From: an uncultured Lachnospiraceae bacterium
Lineage (GTDB): Bacteria > Bacillota > Clostridia > Lachnospirales > Lachnospiraceae
Assembly: GCA_910588825.1 (NCBI GenBank)
Contig: CAJURF010000058.1
Location: 1 to 20,563, forward strand
Reading direction: 5' to 3'
Length of the DNA stretch: 20,563 nucleotides
The notes under the pieces were generated by a model that worked only from the letters and a program-made list of their open reading frames with translations, made no database searches and was not told where the DNA came from. Each line of letters opens with the position of its first letter. The stretch's first letter is position 1. Made by a program: the position numbers and the translations under genes. Positions 1-6,448 of the stretch are shown here, piece after piece.

Positions 1-195
1 GATTCCTGAATCATTGTCTCATTTTCCACATCGAGACTTGCGGTCGCTTCATCCATAAAATGTAGCCTCCCTCTGGAACCCATTGAAAACACTGGCTTTA
101 ACGCTATACAAAAATGTGTTGTGTGTTCTTTGTCGCCTGATTTCTGATAGCATTGTCACCAGTTTCCTGATACTTCTTCCACTATCCGCCATATC
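1..195 (-). pseudogene. ABC transporter ATP-binding domain remnant
   Basis: Read on the minus strand from position 56 to the window edge, the sequence gives MDEATASLDVENETMIQE. This is the Walker B aspartate/glutamate pair, the D-loop (SLD) and the following helix of an ABC-exporter nucleotide-binding domain. Just upstream (roughly 110-190), another frame keeps MLS followed by RRQR, in the place of the LSGGxxQR signature, but the glycines are lost. The reading frame must change between the two parts, so this copy is frameshifted and degenerate. The rest of the gene would lie beyond the left edge of the window. No intact transmembrane domain is visible here. I am fairly sure of the family from the Walker B/D-loop block and less sure of the upstream boundary. 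Confidence 0.55.
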
Positions 196-443
196 TTTTT
201 TCAAATATCTGCACCGCATGGATAGCATATGTCTGTGGAGCATGTCCACCGTCGTTCCGTCTCTTCCTTATAATGTTATAAAAACTCCCACAATAGCGGA
301 AGCCTCAAAAAGTTTTGAATTATAAACGAAAAGGTTATAACTGCAAAGAGCCAGCAAGATTTCGCCTGCCAGCCCTATATACATTTATATTTTTTGTTAC
401 ACTTACTTGCCTCCCTTTACAACATCCTATAATTCTGCACTTT

Positions 444-875
444 CTACAATATCTCTTGCTTTAATTGTTTCTTATAGATATTAATATTAAACATATAAAT
501 ATCACAATATGAACCTTCTGCAATTTTATACTCATTTTTTATTTGCAACACCCCAGACTGTTCCTCTAACTCTAAACCGTATCTCTTCAAAAAAGATTTC
601 ACCTTACCTAAAATACTATTTTTACTTTGTTCGTTAATAGATTCTTATGTTGAAACATTCACCAAAGATAATATAGCCCCAATCACTTTCATTCTGGCAT
701 CAAGATTTTCCTTTGAATATTGTGCAAACAAACTATCTGTTTCACCGTATTTAACCCCAGCCACAGTTTCAAAATAATCTTCTATTGACAAATAATCTAT
801 ACTTAAAATTGATTCTGAAAGATAAGAATCTAAAGCTAGCTCTACTCTATTTGCATTCCAAAAGTTCTTTATTGT
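444..875 (-). pseudogene. Unrecognised protein, interrupted by an in-frame stop
   Basis: One minus-strand frame stays open from 875 to 444 except for a single TAA at 645-647. It reads about 76 codons (…KNFWNANRVELALDSYL… to …AILSLVNVST), the stop, then 66 codons (ESINEQSKNSILGK… to …YKKQLKQEIL) and a TAG. Amino-acid composition is protein-like on both sides of the stop: charged, helix-forming, with few rare residues. The simplest reading is one gene with a nonsense mutation. The upstream end runs into a TAA at 876-878 with no start codon or ribosome-binding site, so the 5' part is also missing or frameshifted. After the final stop there is a good GGGAGG site (about 408-413) followed by GTG-TAA, which suggests a lost downstream gene. 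I do not recognise the family. Confidence 0.5.
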
Positions 876-897
876 TTATGGTATTATGCCTAAGCTC

Positions 898-1002
898 CTA
901 AACCAAAAACATACACTCACGCCAAAATGTTATCTCTTCTATCTCCGGCAGCTGAATCATTCGATCCTTCCCCATCACAACCATCATCTCAACCAGTTGC
1001 AT
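898..1002 (-). CDS. Small 34-aa ORF with a strong ribosome-binding site
   Basis: ATG at 1002 is preceded by AAGGAGG at 6-nt spacing, a near-ideal Gram-positive translation signal. The peptide is 34 residues: it starts MQLVEMMVVMGKD, continues RMIQLPEIEEITFWREC and ends MFLV. It is acidic and methionine-rich. It lies 22 nt upstream of the interrupted gene at 444-875 on the same strand, so it could be the frameshifted 5' end of that gene or an independent leader peptide. There is no family recognition. Confidence rests on the ribosome-binding site alone. Confidence 0.3.
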   Translation of the reverse strand: MQLVEMMVVMGKDRMIQLPEIEEITFWRECMFLV

Positions 1003-1041
1003 ACATATCCTCCTTATTTTTTCATCTTTTCCCATTACTTC

Positions 1042-1149
1042 TTGGTAAAAATCCACCCTTCCCCACACTATAAAAACCACGCAAACTTTGCCCCTTAAAA
1101 GTTGGTAAAAGATTTTACCAATTCCCGTACCAGTTTTTTACCAACTTTT
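1042..1149. repeat. Cluster of four TTGGTAAAA 9-mers (two inverted pairs)
   Basis: The 9-mer TTGGTAAAA occurs on the plus strand at 1042-1050 and 1102-1110, and as its reverse complement TTTTACCAA at 1113-1121 and 1136-1144. The two middle copies form a perfect palindrome with a 2-nt centre (1102-1121). The arms AAAAGTTGGTAAAA (1097-1110) and its complement (1136-1149) form a 14-bp perfect inverted repeat. This density looks like an operator or iteron array, not chance. The stretch from about 1003 to 1332 holds no gene I can support apart from this. Confidence 0.6.
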
Positions 1150-1332
1150 CCGCAAAATCCCCTGATTTCCATCACTTCAAAACAACATCCCAGAAACGCA
1201 AAAAAAACAGCATAGCCAGGATATTTTAATCATGAATGTCAATTTTTTAGTACTCATCGGAATGTAGATCTCGTTATACACTTTCTCGGGCATCCATGTA
1301 GTAATAGAGACGGACTGACTCGTTTGGGCCCC

Positions 1333-1358
1333 CAAAAAAGCCACCCATGAAGGCGGCT
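1333..1358 (-). terminator. Rho-independent terminator closing the sigma-like gene unit
   Basis: On the minus strand AGCCGCC (1352-1358) pairs with GGTGGCT (1339-1345, one G-T pair) around a short loop and is followed by six T (1333-1338). It lies about 40 nt after the stop of the 45-aa ORF and would end the minus-strand unit starting near 2100. Confidence 0.6.
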
Positions 1359-1399
1359 CTTTTAGGGGCGGGTGGATTCCACAAATAGCAGATATGCTA

Positions 1400-1537
1400 T
1401 CATTCTCTTGGGTGGGAAATGATATTTTCCTCAACTGTTTCAAGGAAATACATATCATTACCCCTGTTCTCATCCCACAGTACATCGATACATCGTTCTT
1501 CCCCGTTATCCAGGATGCTCTGCCAATCCGAACTCAT
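1400..1537 (-). CDS. Small 45-aa ORF, possibly the frameshifted tail of the preceding ORF
   Basis: ATG at 1537, TGA at 1400-1402. The peptide (MSSDWQSILDNGEERC, then IDVLWDENRGNDMYFLET, ending ISHPRE) is acidic and reads like real coding sequence. It overlaps the 3' end of the 56-aa ORF by 32 nt in a different frame and has no clear ribosome-binding site. Either it is translated by coupling, or the two ORFs were once a single protein split by a frameshift in the overlap. A terminator follows closely. The family is not recognised. Confidence 0.35.
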   Translation of the reverse strand: MSSDWQSILDNGEERCIDVLWDENRGNDMYFLETVEENIISHPRE

Positions 1538-1676
1538 TGATAAACTTTCTTTTGCTCTTGGCATTGATGTATGGCTGGAAATAGGAAATCACCTGGTTAA
1601 TAGAATCAACGTCCCCCTGTATTGCGGCCTGCGCGGTATCAAATGCAACCAGCATGCCATATTTCTCTTCTCCCAT
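1506..1676 (-). CDS. Small HTH-type protein of an integrative element (56 aa)
   Basis: ATG at 1676 lies 13 nt after the stop of the sigma-like gene, so the two are probably translated from one message. The peptide (MGEEKYGMLVAFDTAQAAIQ, then GDVDSINQVISYFQPYINAK, then SKRKFINEFGLAEHPG) resembles the N-terminal half of the short helix-turn-helix proteins that follow sigma-70-like genes in conjugative elements of Firmicutes. Those carry the pattern 'A…GD..AI..VL..F..YI…L..R…DE(Y/F)G'. Family members are usually 70-100 residues, so this copy stops early just after NEFG. The 45-aa ORF in the neighbouring frame may hold the lost tail. The assignment is by remembered family pattern, not by a search. 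Confidence 0.45.
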   Translation of the reverse strand: MGEEKYGMLVAFDTAQAAIQGDVDSINQVISYFQPYINAKSKRKFINEFGLAEHPG

Positions 1677-1689
1677 TCTTTACATACCT

Positions 1690-2100
1690 TTACTCTAAAA
1701 ACTCTTTCAGCAGCCGCAAGGACTCTGCCTTGTGGTAGTGTATGGTACTCTGCACAAGTTTCATACACTGAGCTATCTCAGCCCCCCTCATATCCAGGAA
1801 ATACGTCATAAGTATAATCATTCGCCGCTTCTCCGATAATTGGCCAAGTGCCTCGCTGATCTCATCATCATTTACCTCCACATCCATATTCATCACCTGG
1901 AAATGGGTGCTTTTCAGAATATCATCGCATGTATAAAGTTGGTTCTGCTGTTCTGTAGAAAGATCTGAAAAACATATTTCATGTTCTTGTTGCTTTTTTA
2001 ATTCGTCAAGATAATTCAATACCTCGCCATCTATAACCTTTATACAGTAGCTGCGGAATTTCCTCCATACAATCTCTTGCTCTTGTATGGTCAGCTTCAA
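1690..2100 (-). CDS. Sigma-70-like (region 4) protein of an integrative conjugative element
   Basis: This is a protein of 136 aa if translation starts at TTG 2100, which sits 6-7 nt after the strong ribosome-binding site GGGGAGGTG. An upstream ATG at 2160 has no such site and adds an unconvincing leader. The C-terminal half (LGQLSEKRRMIILMTYFLDM, then RGAEIAQCMKLVQSTIHYHK, then AESLRLLKEFLE) is a sigma region-4-like helix-turn-helix. It shows the 'L…R.(I/V)I…YF…(S/A)…EIA..(M/L)….STV.Y….S…L' layout of small sigma factors in Tn916-like and related elements. The N-terminal part (KLTIQEQEIVWRKFRSYCIK) is the usual helical lead-in. It is followed by an HTH-like small ORF and a terminator. No integrase or excisionase is visible, so this is a leftover module of such an element. 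Its targets are unknown. Confidence 0.7.
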   Translation of the reverse strand: MKLTIQEQEIVWRKFRSYCIKVIDGEVLNYLDELKKQQEHEICFSDLSTEQQNQLYTCDDILKSTHFQVMNMDVEVNDDEISEALGQLSEKRRMIILMTYFLDMRGAEIAQCMKLVQSTIHYHKAESLRLLKEFLE

Positions 2101-2220
2101 GGGAATCACCTCCCCTCTACATAAAAGCCATAGTAAGAAACGTCCGATTCTCCCTTTCATATGGAAGACAATATATTTTTATAAAAAAATCGAAAAACTA
2201 AATTTTTTTTACATTGTTTC

Positions 2221-2257
2221 AAAAAAAAATACAGCCCCATAAATTATCTGGGGCTGT
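2221..2257 (-). terminator. Rho-independent terminator after the citrate transporter gene
   Basis: ACAGCCCC (2231-2238) and GGGGCTGT (2250-2257) form a perfect 8-bp stem with an 11-nt loop. On the minus strand it is followed by a run of nine T (2221-2229). It lies about 105 nt past the stop of the CitMHS gene. Confidence 0.85.
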
Positions 2258-2361
2258 GCCTGCTGTCTATAGTTTTAAAATTGCTTTCTACTAAAGAAAT
2301 AACTTCATCAATATAATAAATTCTGTACAACTCATTTTAACTATAGCAATATTCTATCTCC

Positions 2362-3654
2362 TTAAAACGGTACTACTCCTAAAATTGTCGCTCCAATTAA
2401 TACAAGAATACTCATCGGCCAAACAAATTTCAATGCATATTTAATATGATCGCCAATGGATACATCAGCCAGGCCAAGACCTACATAAACCGCTGCAACC
2501 GATGGACTTACTGGTGTACCATAAGTGGCTGTCAAAAGGAACGTAGCTGCCACTGCCTCTGCGGCAACTCCAAACGGTGCAACCACTCCAATAATGATAG
2601 GCAGCAAAGCATAATAAAATGCATCTGTTCCAAGAATCATCATCAGCGGTACGGAGAACAGCGCCATAAACCAGTGCATATGAGGAGCCATAGCCTCCGG
2701 CAAAACGCTTACAATGGTATTTGCCATTGCTTCCACCATCCCGGTTCCACTGATAACACCCATAAATATACCTACGGAAAACAAGGTCACAGTCATAACC
2801 ATAGCGTTTTGGCCTAAAGACTTAATTTTACTGTTCTGAGTCTTGGTATTGGGAAAGTTAACTACCAATACAATCGCATAAGCAATCATAAAGATGGAAT
2901 ACAACGGCATCGGGGTATCCAGGAACAAAAATGCCAGCATGATTAGAGTAACCACAAGATTAAACCAATACCGCCAGGTTCTTTTTTCTGATTTCTCTTC
3001 CGAATGATTCTGAGAGTTATCATTGCTTTCTTCCGGATTCAATCCATGACGCTTTTCATTGGTAGTAATCAGAAAAGCATTAAGAAACGCACAGACGATC
3101 AAACACAGTACTCCAGGAATAATAAACGCATACAAATCACTGGTCTCAACTTCTGCCACTGTAGCCGCACGCATGGTAGGCCCACCCCAAGGCAAAATAT
3201 TCATCACTGCATAAGGACCGCACATCATAGCAAGTAAAGCCTCTTTTCTCATTCCCAGCCGCTTAAAGATAGGAAGAAATGCCGGAACGACGATAAGAAA
3301 AGTAGTAGCTCCTGAACCGTCAAGATGTGCTACAAAAGTAGTGAGGAGCAATGCGATTACTACCATCCAGATATTTTTTCCTGCCCTTTTAGTAAGGGCA
3401 TTGATAATGGGATCGAACAATCCAATCTCATCCATCAATGTAAAATACGAAATAGAAAATACAAACAACACTGCTGTGCTTAACATGGATTTCATTCCAT
3501 CTCCAATGAAACCACCGATATCCGCCACGGAAAATCCGGCAATTACTGCCGCAATCAAAGGCAATCCGATAAAAGCCACCGGCGGGCTGACCCAACTTTT
3601 AATCAGCACAATCATCAAAATAATCATTAAAGTAAAACCTATCAAAGCTAACAT
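2362..3654 (-). CDS. CitMHS-family citrate transporter
   Basis: A 430-residue, highly hydrophobic protein with 11-12 predicted membrane segments, matching the CitMHS family (Bacillus CitM/CitH type), whose members import citrate as a metal complex together with protons. The N-terminus MLALIGFTLMIILMIVLI and the repeated blocks AHLDGSGATTFLIVVPAFLP (~109-128) and ILGTDAFYYALLPII (~340-354) are the re-entrant, substrate-binding type segments of the family. Two related halves are separated by a hydrophilic loop (~197-225, rich in N, E, S and K). ATG 3654 has GAGGAGGG 8 nt upstream. It follows the acid-sugar operon on the same strand but has a 247-bp gap with its own promoter and a palindromic element shared with the citD promoter, so citrate is the likely substrate. 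A related tricarboxylate or sugar acid cannot be excluded. Confidence 0.85.
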   Translation of the reverse strand: MLALIGFTLMIILMIVLIKSWVSPPVAFIGLPLIAAVIAGFSVADIGGFIGDGMKSMLSTAVLFVFSISYFTLMDEIGLFDPIINALTKRAGKNIWMVVIALLLTTFVAHLDGSGATTFLIVVPAFLPIFKRLGMRKEALLAMMCGPYAVMNILPWGGPTMRAATVAEVETSDLYAFIIPGVLCLIVCAFLNAFLITTNEKRHGLNPEESNDNSQNHSEEKSEKRTWRYWFNLVVTLIMLAFLFLDTPMPLYSIFMIAYAIVLVVNFPNTKTQNSKIKSLGQNAMVMTVTLFSVGIFMGVISGTGMVEAMANTIVSVLPEAMAPHMHWFMALFSVPLMMILGTDAFYYALLPIIIGVVAPFGVAAEAVAATFLLTATYGTPVSPSVAAVYVGLGLADVSIGDHIKYALKFVWPMSILVLIGATILGVVPF

Positions 3655-3705
3655 CTTTTGTTCCCTCCTCGTTTTGTTATATTCATTGTATTATGAATAT
3701 TTTTC

Positions 3706-3754
3706 ATTGTAAAAGTCAGAAATTTACTGTTATCCCATTCCCATTTGGAATAAT
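3706..3754 (-). promoter_or_regulatory. Citrate transporter promoter with ATTCC-N5-GGAAT operator
   Basis: Plus-strand CATTCCCATTTGGAATAAT (3736-3754) contains the perfect inverted repeat ATTCC-N5-GGAAT, the size of a LysR-type recognition site. On the minus strand it is followed 17 nt later by TGACTTTTACAAT, whose TACAAT (3706-3711) is a good -10 box. The matching -35 position is poor, as at activator-dependent promoters. The same arrangement with identical 30-nt offset recurs at 14950-14998 upstream of citD. A further shared 11-mer TTTTATTGTGC lies at 3781-3791. Confidence 0.65.
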
Positions 3755-3901
3755 ACATAATTTTTTTATCTATTCTGCCATTTTATTGTGCTTTTTCCCA
3801 TTTTTTTCAAGTTTCCTTTGTGCAATTATTACAAGTATTCTTTTTATTCATATCGATCACTGAAAATTTGTCATAGCAATTCTTCTAATCATTCTATGAG
3901 T

Positions 3902-4510
3902 CTACGCTGTCACATGAGTATCCTTCAGACCTGCACGCATAAGTTCCCATGCTATTTTGGCACTCTCTTCCAGTTCCTCCAATCCATAAAAAGCATCCAT
4001 AATATTTTTTCCTGCTACAATCGCACCGTGTTGCTTCAACAGGTAGCCTTTGCTCCCTCCTAAGTGTGACTCAAACTCCTGAAACAGCATTTCTGACCCG
4101 GGGGGAGCATAAGGAATCAAACCTACCGTTCCCAGCTTCATGTTCAGATATGGTGTATAAGCCGGTATACAGTTGTTTTTTTCCGCCATCGGGACACAGC
4201 TCCATAAAACGGCATATGTACCATGAGTATGTATCACAGCCTGCATGTCCGGATGGGCTTTATAGAATGCCAAATGCATCGGGCTTTCTTTGCTTGGCTT
4301 TTTCCCTGCAAGGCAGATATTCTGCATAGTGACCACAGAAAAGTCATCTTCGCTCAATGTACCAAAACATGTGCCGCCTGCACTGATATATACATTTTCT
4401 CCTATGCGGAAACTAATATTGCCGGAGGACCCGCTGGTTTTTCCCAAGACAAACAATGTATGGGCGCACCAGACCGCCTGCTTTTTCCATTCTTCTGCTA
4501 ATCCACTCAT
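3902..4510 (-). CDS. Class II aldolase family protein, probable 3-oxo-tetronate 4-phosphate decarboxylase
   Basis: A 202-residue class II aldolase/adducin-domain protein (RhaD/AraD/FucA superfamily). Visible family features are the SSGNISFRIG phosphate-binding loop (28-37), the catalytic acid in KESPMHL (Glu75) and the metal-binding histidines HTH (94, 96) and QHG (His161). Its ATG overlaps the kinase stop codon (ATGA), the tightest form of translational coupling. In known acid-sugar clusters such a protein next to a DUF1537 kinase is OtnC, which decarboxylates 3-oxo-tetronate 4-phosphate to dihydroxyacetone phosphate and CO2. That role is inferred from the neighbour. An aldol cleavage on another phosphorylated sugar acid is the main alternative. 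Confidence 0.75.
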   Translation of the reverse strand: MSGLAEEWKKQAVWCAHTLFVLGKTSGSSGNISFRIGENVYISAGGTCFGTLSEDDFSVVTMQNICLAGKKPSKESPMHLAFYKAHPDMQAVIHTHGTYAVLWSCVPMAEKNNCIPAYTPYLNMKLGTVGLIPYAPPGSEMLFQEFESHLGGSKGYLLKQHGAIVAGKNIMDAFYGLEELEESAKIAWELMRAGLKDTHVTA

Positions 4511-5766
4511 AGCCCTTCTCCCGTCTGCTCCAATGCCTTTCTAAAAAAATCTTCCTGTCCGAAATTACCGGATTTCAGCACCAGCTTTAGATCCGGGCAA
4601 GGGGCAGGAACCATGATAGGGACTCCCGGAGCAATGCTTTCCCCAATATAAAAATCATTAAAGCCAAGCGCCTTCGTAACGGCGCCGCTGGTTTCTCCCC
4701 CGGCCGTGATAATCCTTTTGTAACCATTTTGGACTGCCTTTTTGGCCAATGACGCAAACATGCCTTCAATCATTCCGGCAACCTCTTCCTGGCCATAACT
4801 TTGACAGACAGCCACGGCTTTTGGAGTATCCGAAGTATAAACCAAAACATCAGAATCTCCCATATTCTGAATCTCATTCCAGATGTCTTCCACTGTCATC
4901 TCCTTCTTGTAAAGACTGACAGGGTTCACTTTCAGACAAATGCCTCCATGTTTTTGATAGTCCTGAATCTGTCTGCGTGTCATAGTACTGCAGCTTCCTG
5001 CCAGAAGCAGCGCTTTCCCCTTAATCTGCGGGGAGACTACTATAGGCTTCGGATTTGACTCCGCCATCCACATAACTGCCAGTTCTTCCAGAAGGCCGCT
5101 TCCTCCGGTCAGCAGGGGCAGTCTGCCGAACAGCTCTGTCAATCTCTTTGCATCTGACATTTCCTCAAAATCAGGAATAACATAAAAATGTTCCTTATTC
5201 TTTCCAAATGCTTCTATCTTCTCTTCGGTTTTTCCCTGTTCCATATCGTCTTTGGAAAGGATCATACAGGAATACTTACTCTGACTTTCCATAAGGCAGA
5301 CAATCCGGCTGTCCCACATAGGAGTCAGAGGATGATCTTTCATGGGACTTTGTGCAAGAGGGACCTGATTCACATATAAAATGCCGTCCTTTACCGTCCT
5401 TCCGTTTACAGGAAGCGCCGGACAGAGAATGGTGTATTTTTGCTTCATTTTCTCCATAACACTGTCTACGCCTGGTCCGATATTTCCTTCCCTGGTAGAA
5501 TCAAAAGTGGAACAATACTTTATGTAAATATGCCCGATCCTGTTTTCTCTCAAAAAATCAAAAGCTTCCAAAATATGCCTGACTGCCTGTGTCCTCTCCT
5601 CCGTCCGAGTTTTTAAAGCAATCACCCAGGCATCATCCGTTTCGCAGTTTTGAATCTTTTTCGGCACTCCGTTAAAAAGCCGGACTTTCATCCCTCCTTT
5701 TCTTAAAAAAGAAGCAGCATCGGAAGCACCTGTAAAGTCATCTGCAATACATCCCCAGATTGCCAT
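4507..5766 (-). CDS. DUF1537 four-carbon acid sugar kinase (OtnK/DtnK family)
   Basis: A 419-residue protein of the usual family length with both domains present. The N-terminal acid-sugar-binding domain has IADDFTGASDAASFL (7-21, Asp9/Asp10) and KYCSTFDSTREGNIGPG (83-99). The C-terminal nucleotide-binding domain has LLLAGSCSTMTRRQIQ and the phosphate loop ITAGGETSGAVTKALG (~353-368), followed by GESIAPGVP. Characterised members phosphorylate the 4-OH of 3-oxo-tetronate or of D-threonate or erythronate with ATP in the cytoplasm. GGGGGAG lies 7 nt before ATG 5766. The gene starts 3 nt after the racemase-like stop and overlaps the aldolase gene by 4 nt, so the three are one operon. Which sugar acid is used cannot be read from the sequence. 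Confidence 0.9.
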   Translation of the reverse strand: MAIWGCIADDFTGASDAASFLRKGGMKVRLFNGVPKKIQNCETDDAWVIALKTRTEERTQAVRHILEAFDFLRENRIGHIYIKYCSTFDSTREGNIGPGVDSVMEKMKQKYTILCPALPVNGRTVKDGILYVNQVPLAQSPMKDHPLTPMWDSRIVCLMESQSKYSCMILSKDDMEQGKTEEKIEAFGKNKEHFYVIPDFEEMSDAKRLTELFGRLPLLTGGSGLLEELAVMWMAESNPKPIVVSPQIKGKALLLAGSCSTMTRRQIQDYQKHGGICLKVNPVSLYKKEMTVEDIWNEIQNMGDSDVLVYTSDTPKAVAVCQSYGQEEVAGMIEGMFASLAKKAVQNGYKRIITAGGETSGAVTKALGFNDFYIGESIAPGVPIMVPAPCPDLKLVLKSGNFGQEDFFRKALEQTGEGL

Positions 5767-5769
5767 CGT

Positions 5770-6432
5770 TTATCTCCCCCACTCTCTTATCCGGGCAATC
5801 ATTTTCTTTGCACCGCTCCTTGGACTGGTGAGCACGGAAATTCCATGACGTTCCAGCCCTTCTGCTCCGCTGGCCATGGTGATCTGACTCAGCACCAACA
5901 GATCGCAGCCCACTTCTTTTAGTTTAAGCCCGGTTTCTTCCAGAAGTTCATCATGTCTCTTTCTGTCTCCAGCCTTCAATGCTCTCATTGCCTCTGTATT
6001 AATTGCTATCTCTGTCTTGATTACTTTTTTCTTTTTCTCTGCTTCTGCCAGAATTTTCGCCTCTTCTGCCGGCCCCGCCGAAGCAGTCGTTGCCAAGATA
6101 CCAATATAAGAACCATTTTGAACAGCCTCTTCTATCATTGGCTGATCAATAGCAATTACTGGTTTATCCGTCAGAGTCCTGACCTGCTCTCCATAGGTAC
6201 TGTACAGGCTGCAGGCTATAATGATTCCATCCACAGAAGACTCTGCCGCCTGCATGGCAAGCCGCAGGAAATTTCGCCGCCCCCATTCATCCACACCCTT
6301 TGCCTGGTTGGCATGATACAAAAGTTCTTCATTTACAAAATTACATACTTCTGCAGAAAAATCCACTTCATGGATTGCCTTCACCAATGGTTCTACGGCA
6401 TTTAAAGTAGCATGTATTACACCGATTCTCAT
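5770..6432 (-). CDS. Asp/Glu/hydantoin racemase superfamily protein, single-cysteine form
   Basis: A 220-residue protein with the tandem Rossmann-like layout of the aspartate/glutamate racemase superfamily. MRIGVIHATLNAVEPL opens the first strand, GIIIACSLYSTYG carries the first catalytic cysteine (Cys74), and KPVIAIDQPMIEEAV (90-104) and GILATTASAG (111-120) follow. In the second catalytic position the sequence is LVLSQITMASG (179-189) with no cysteine. A classic two-base racemization is therefore doubtful, and an isomerase, tautomerase or decarboxylase-like reaction (as in single-cysteine members) is possible. It sits between the dehydrogenase and the kinase in one operon (17-nt and 3-nt gaps; AAAGGAG before ATG 6432). 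It may change the stereochemistry or keto position of the sugar-acid intermediate. Confidence 0.75.
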   Translation of the reverse strand: MRIGVIHATLNAVEPLVKAIHEVDFSAEVCNFVNEELLYHANQAKGVDEWGRRNFLRLAMQAAESSVDGIIIACSLYSTYGEQVRTLTDKPVIAIDQPMIEEAVQNGSYIGILATTASAGPAEEAKILAEAEKKKKVIKTEIAINTEAMRALKAGDRKRHDELLEETGLKLKEVGCDLLVLSQITMASGAEGLERHGISVLTSPRSGAKKMIARIREWGR

Positions 6433-6448
6433 CTGCTGCTCCTTTCGC

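Noticed and set aside
340..443. Possible hairpin from the two GCCAGC copies near 350-375
   Set aside because: The copies are direct, not inverted, so they do not form a stem.
886..1098. Plus-strand ORF of 70 aa rich in His, Pro and Tyr
   Set aside because: It is antisense to the small ORF with the strong ribosome-binding site, has low-complexity composition and no ribosome-binding site of its own.
1177..1485. Minus-strand ORF of 102 aa
   Set aside because: It reads through the terminator at 1333-1358 in another frame from the 45-aa ORF, and the composition is not convincing.
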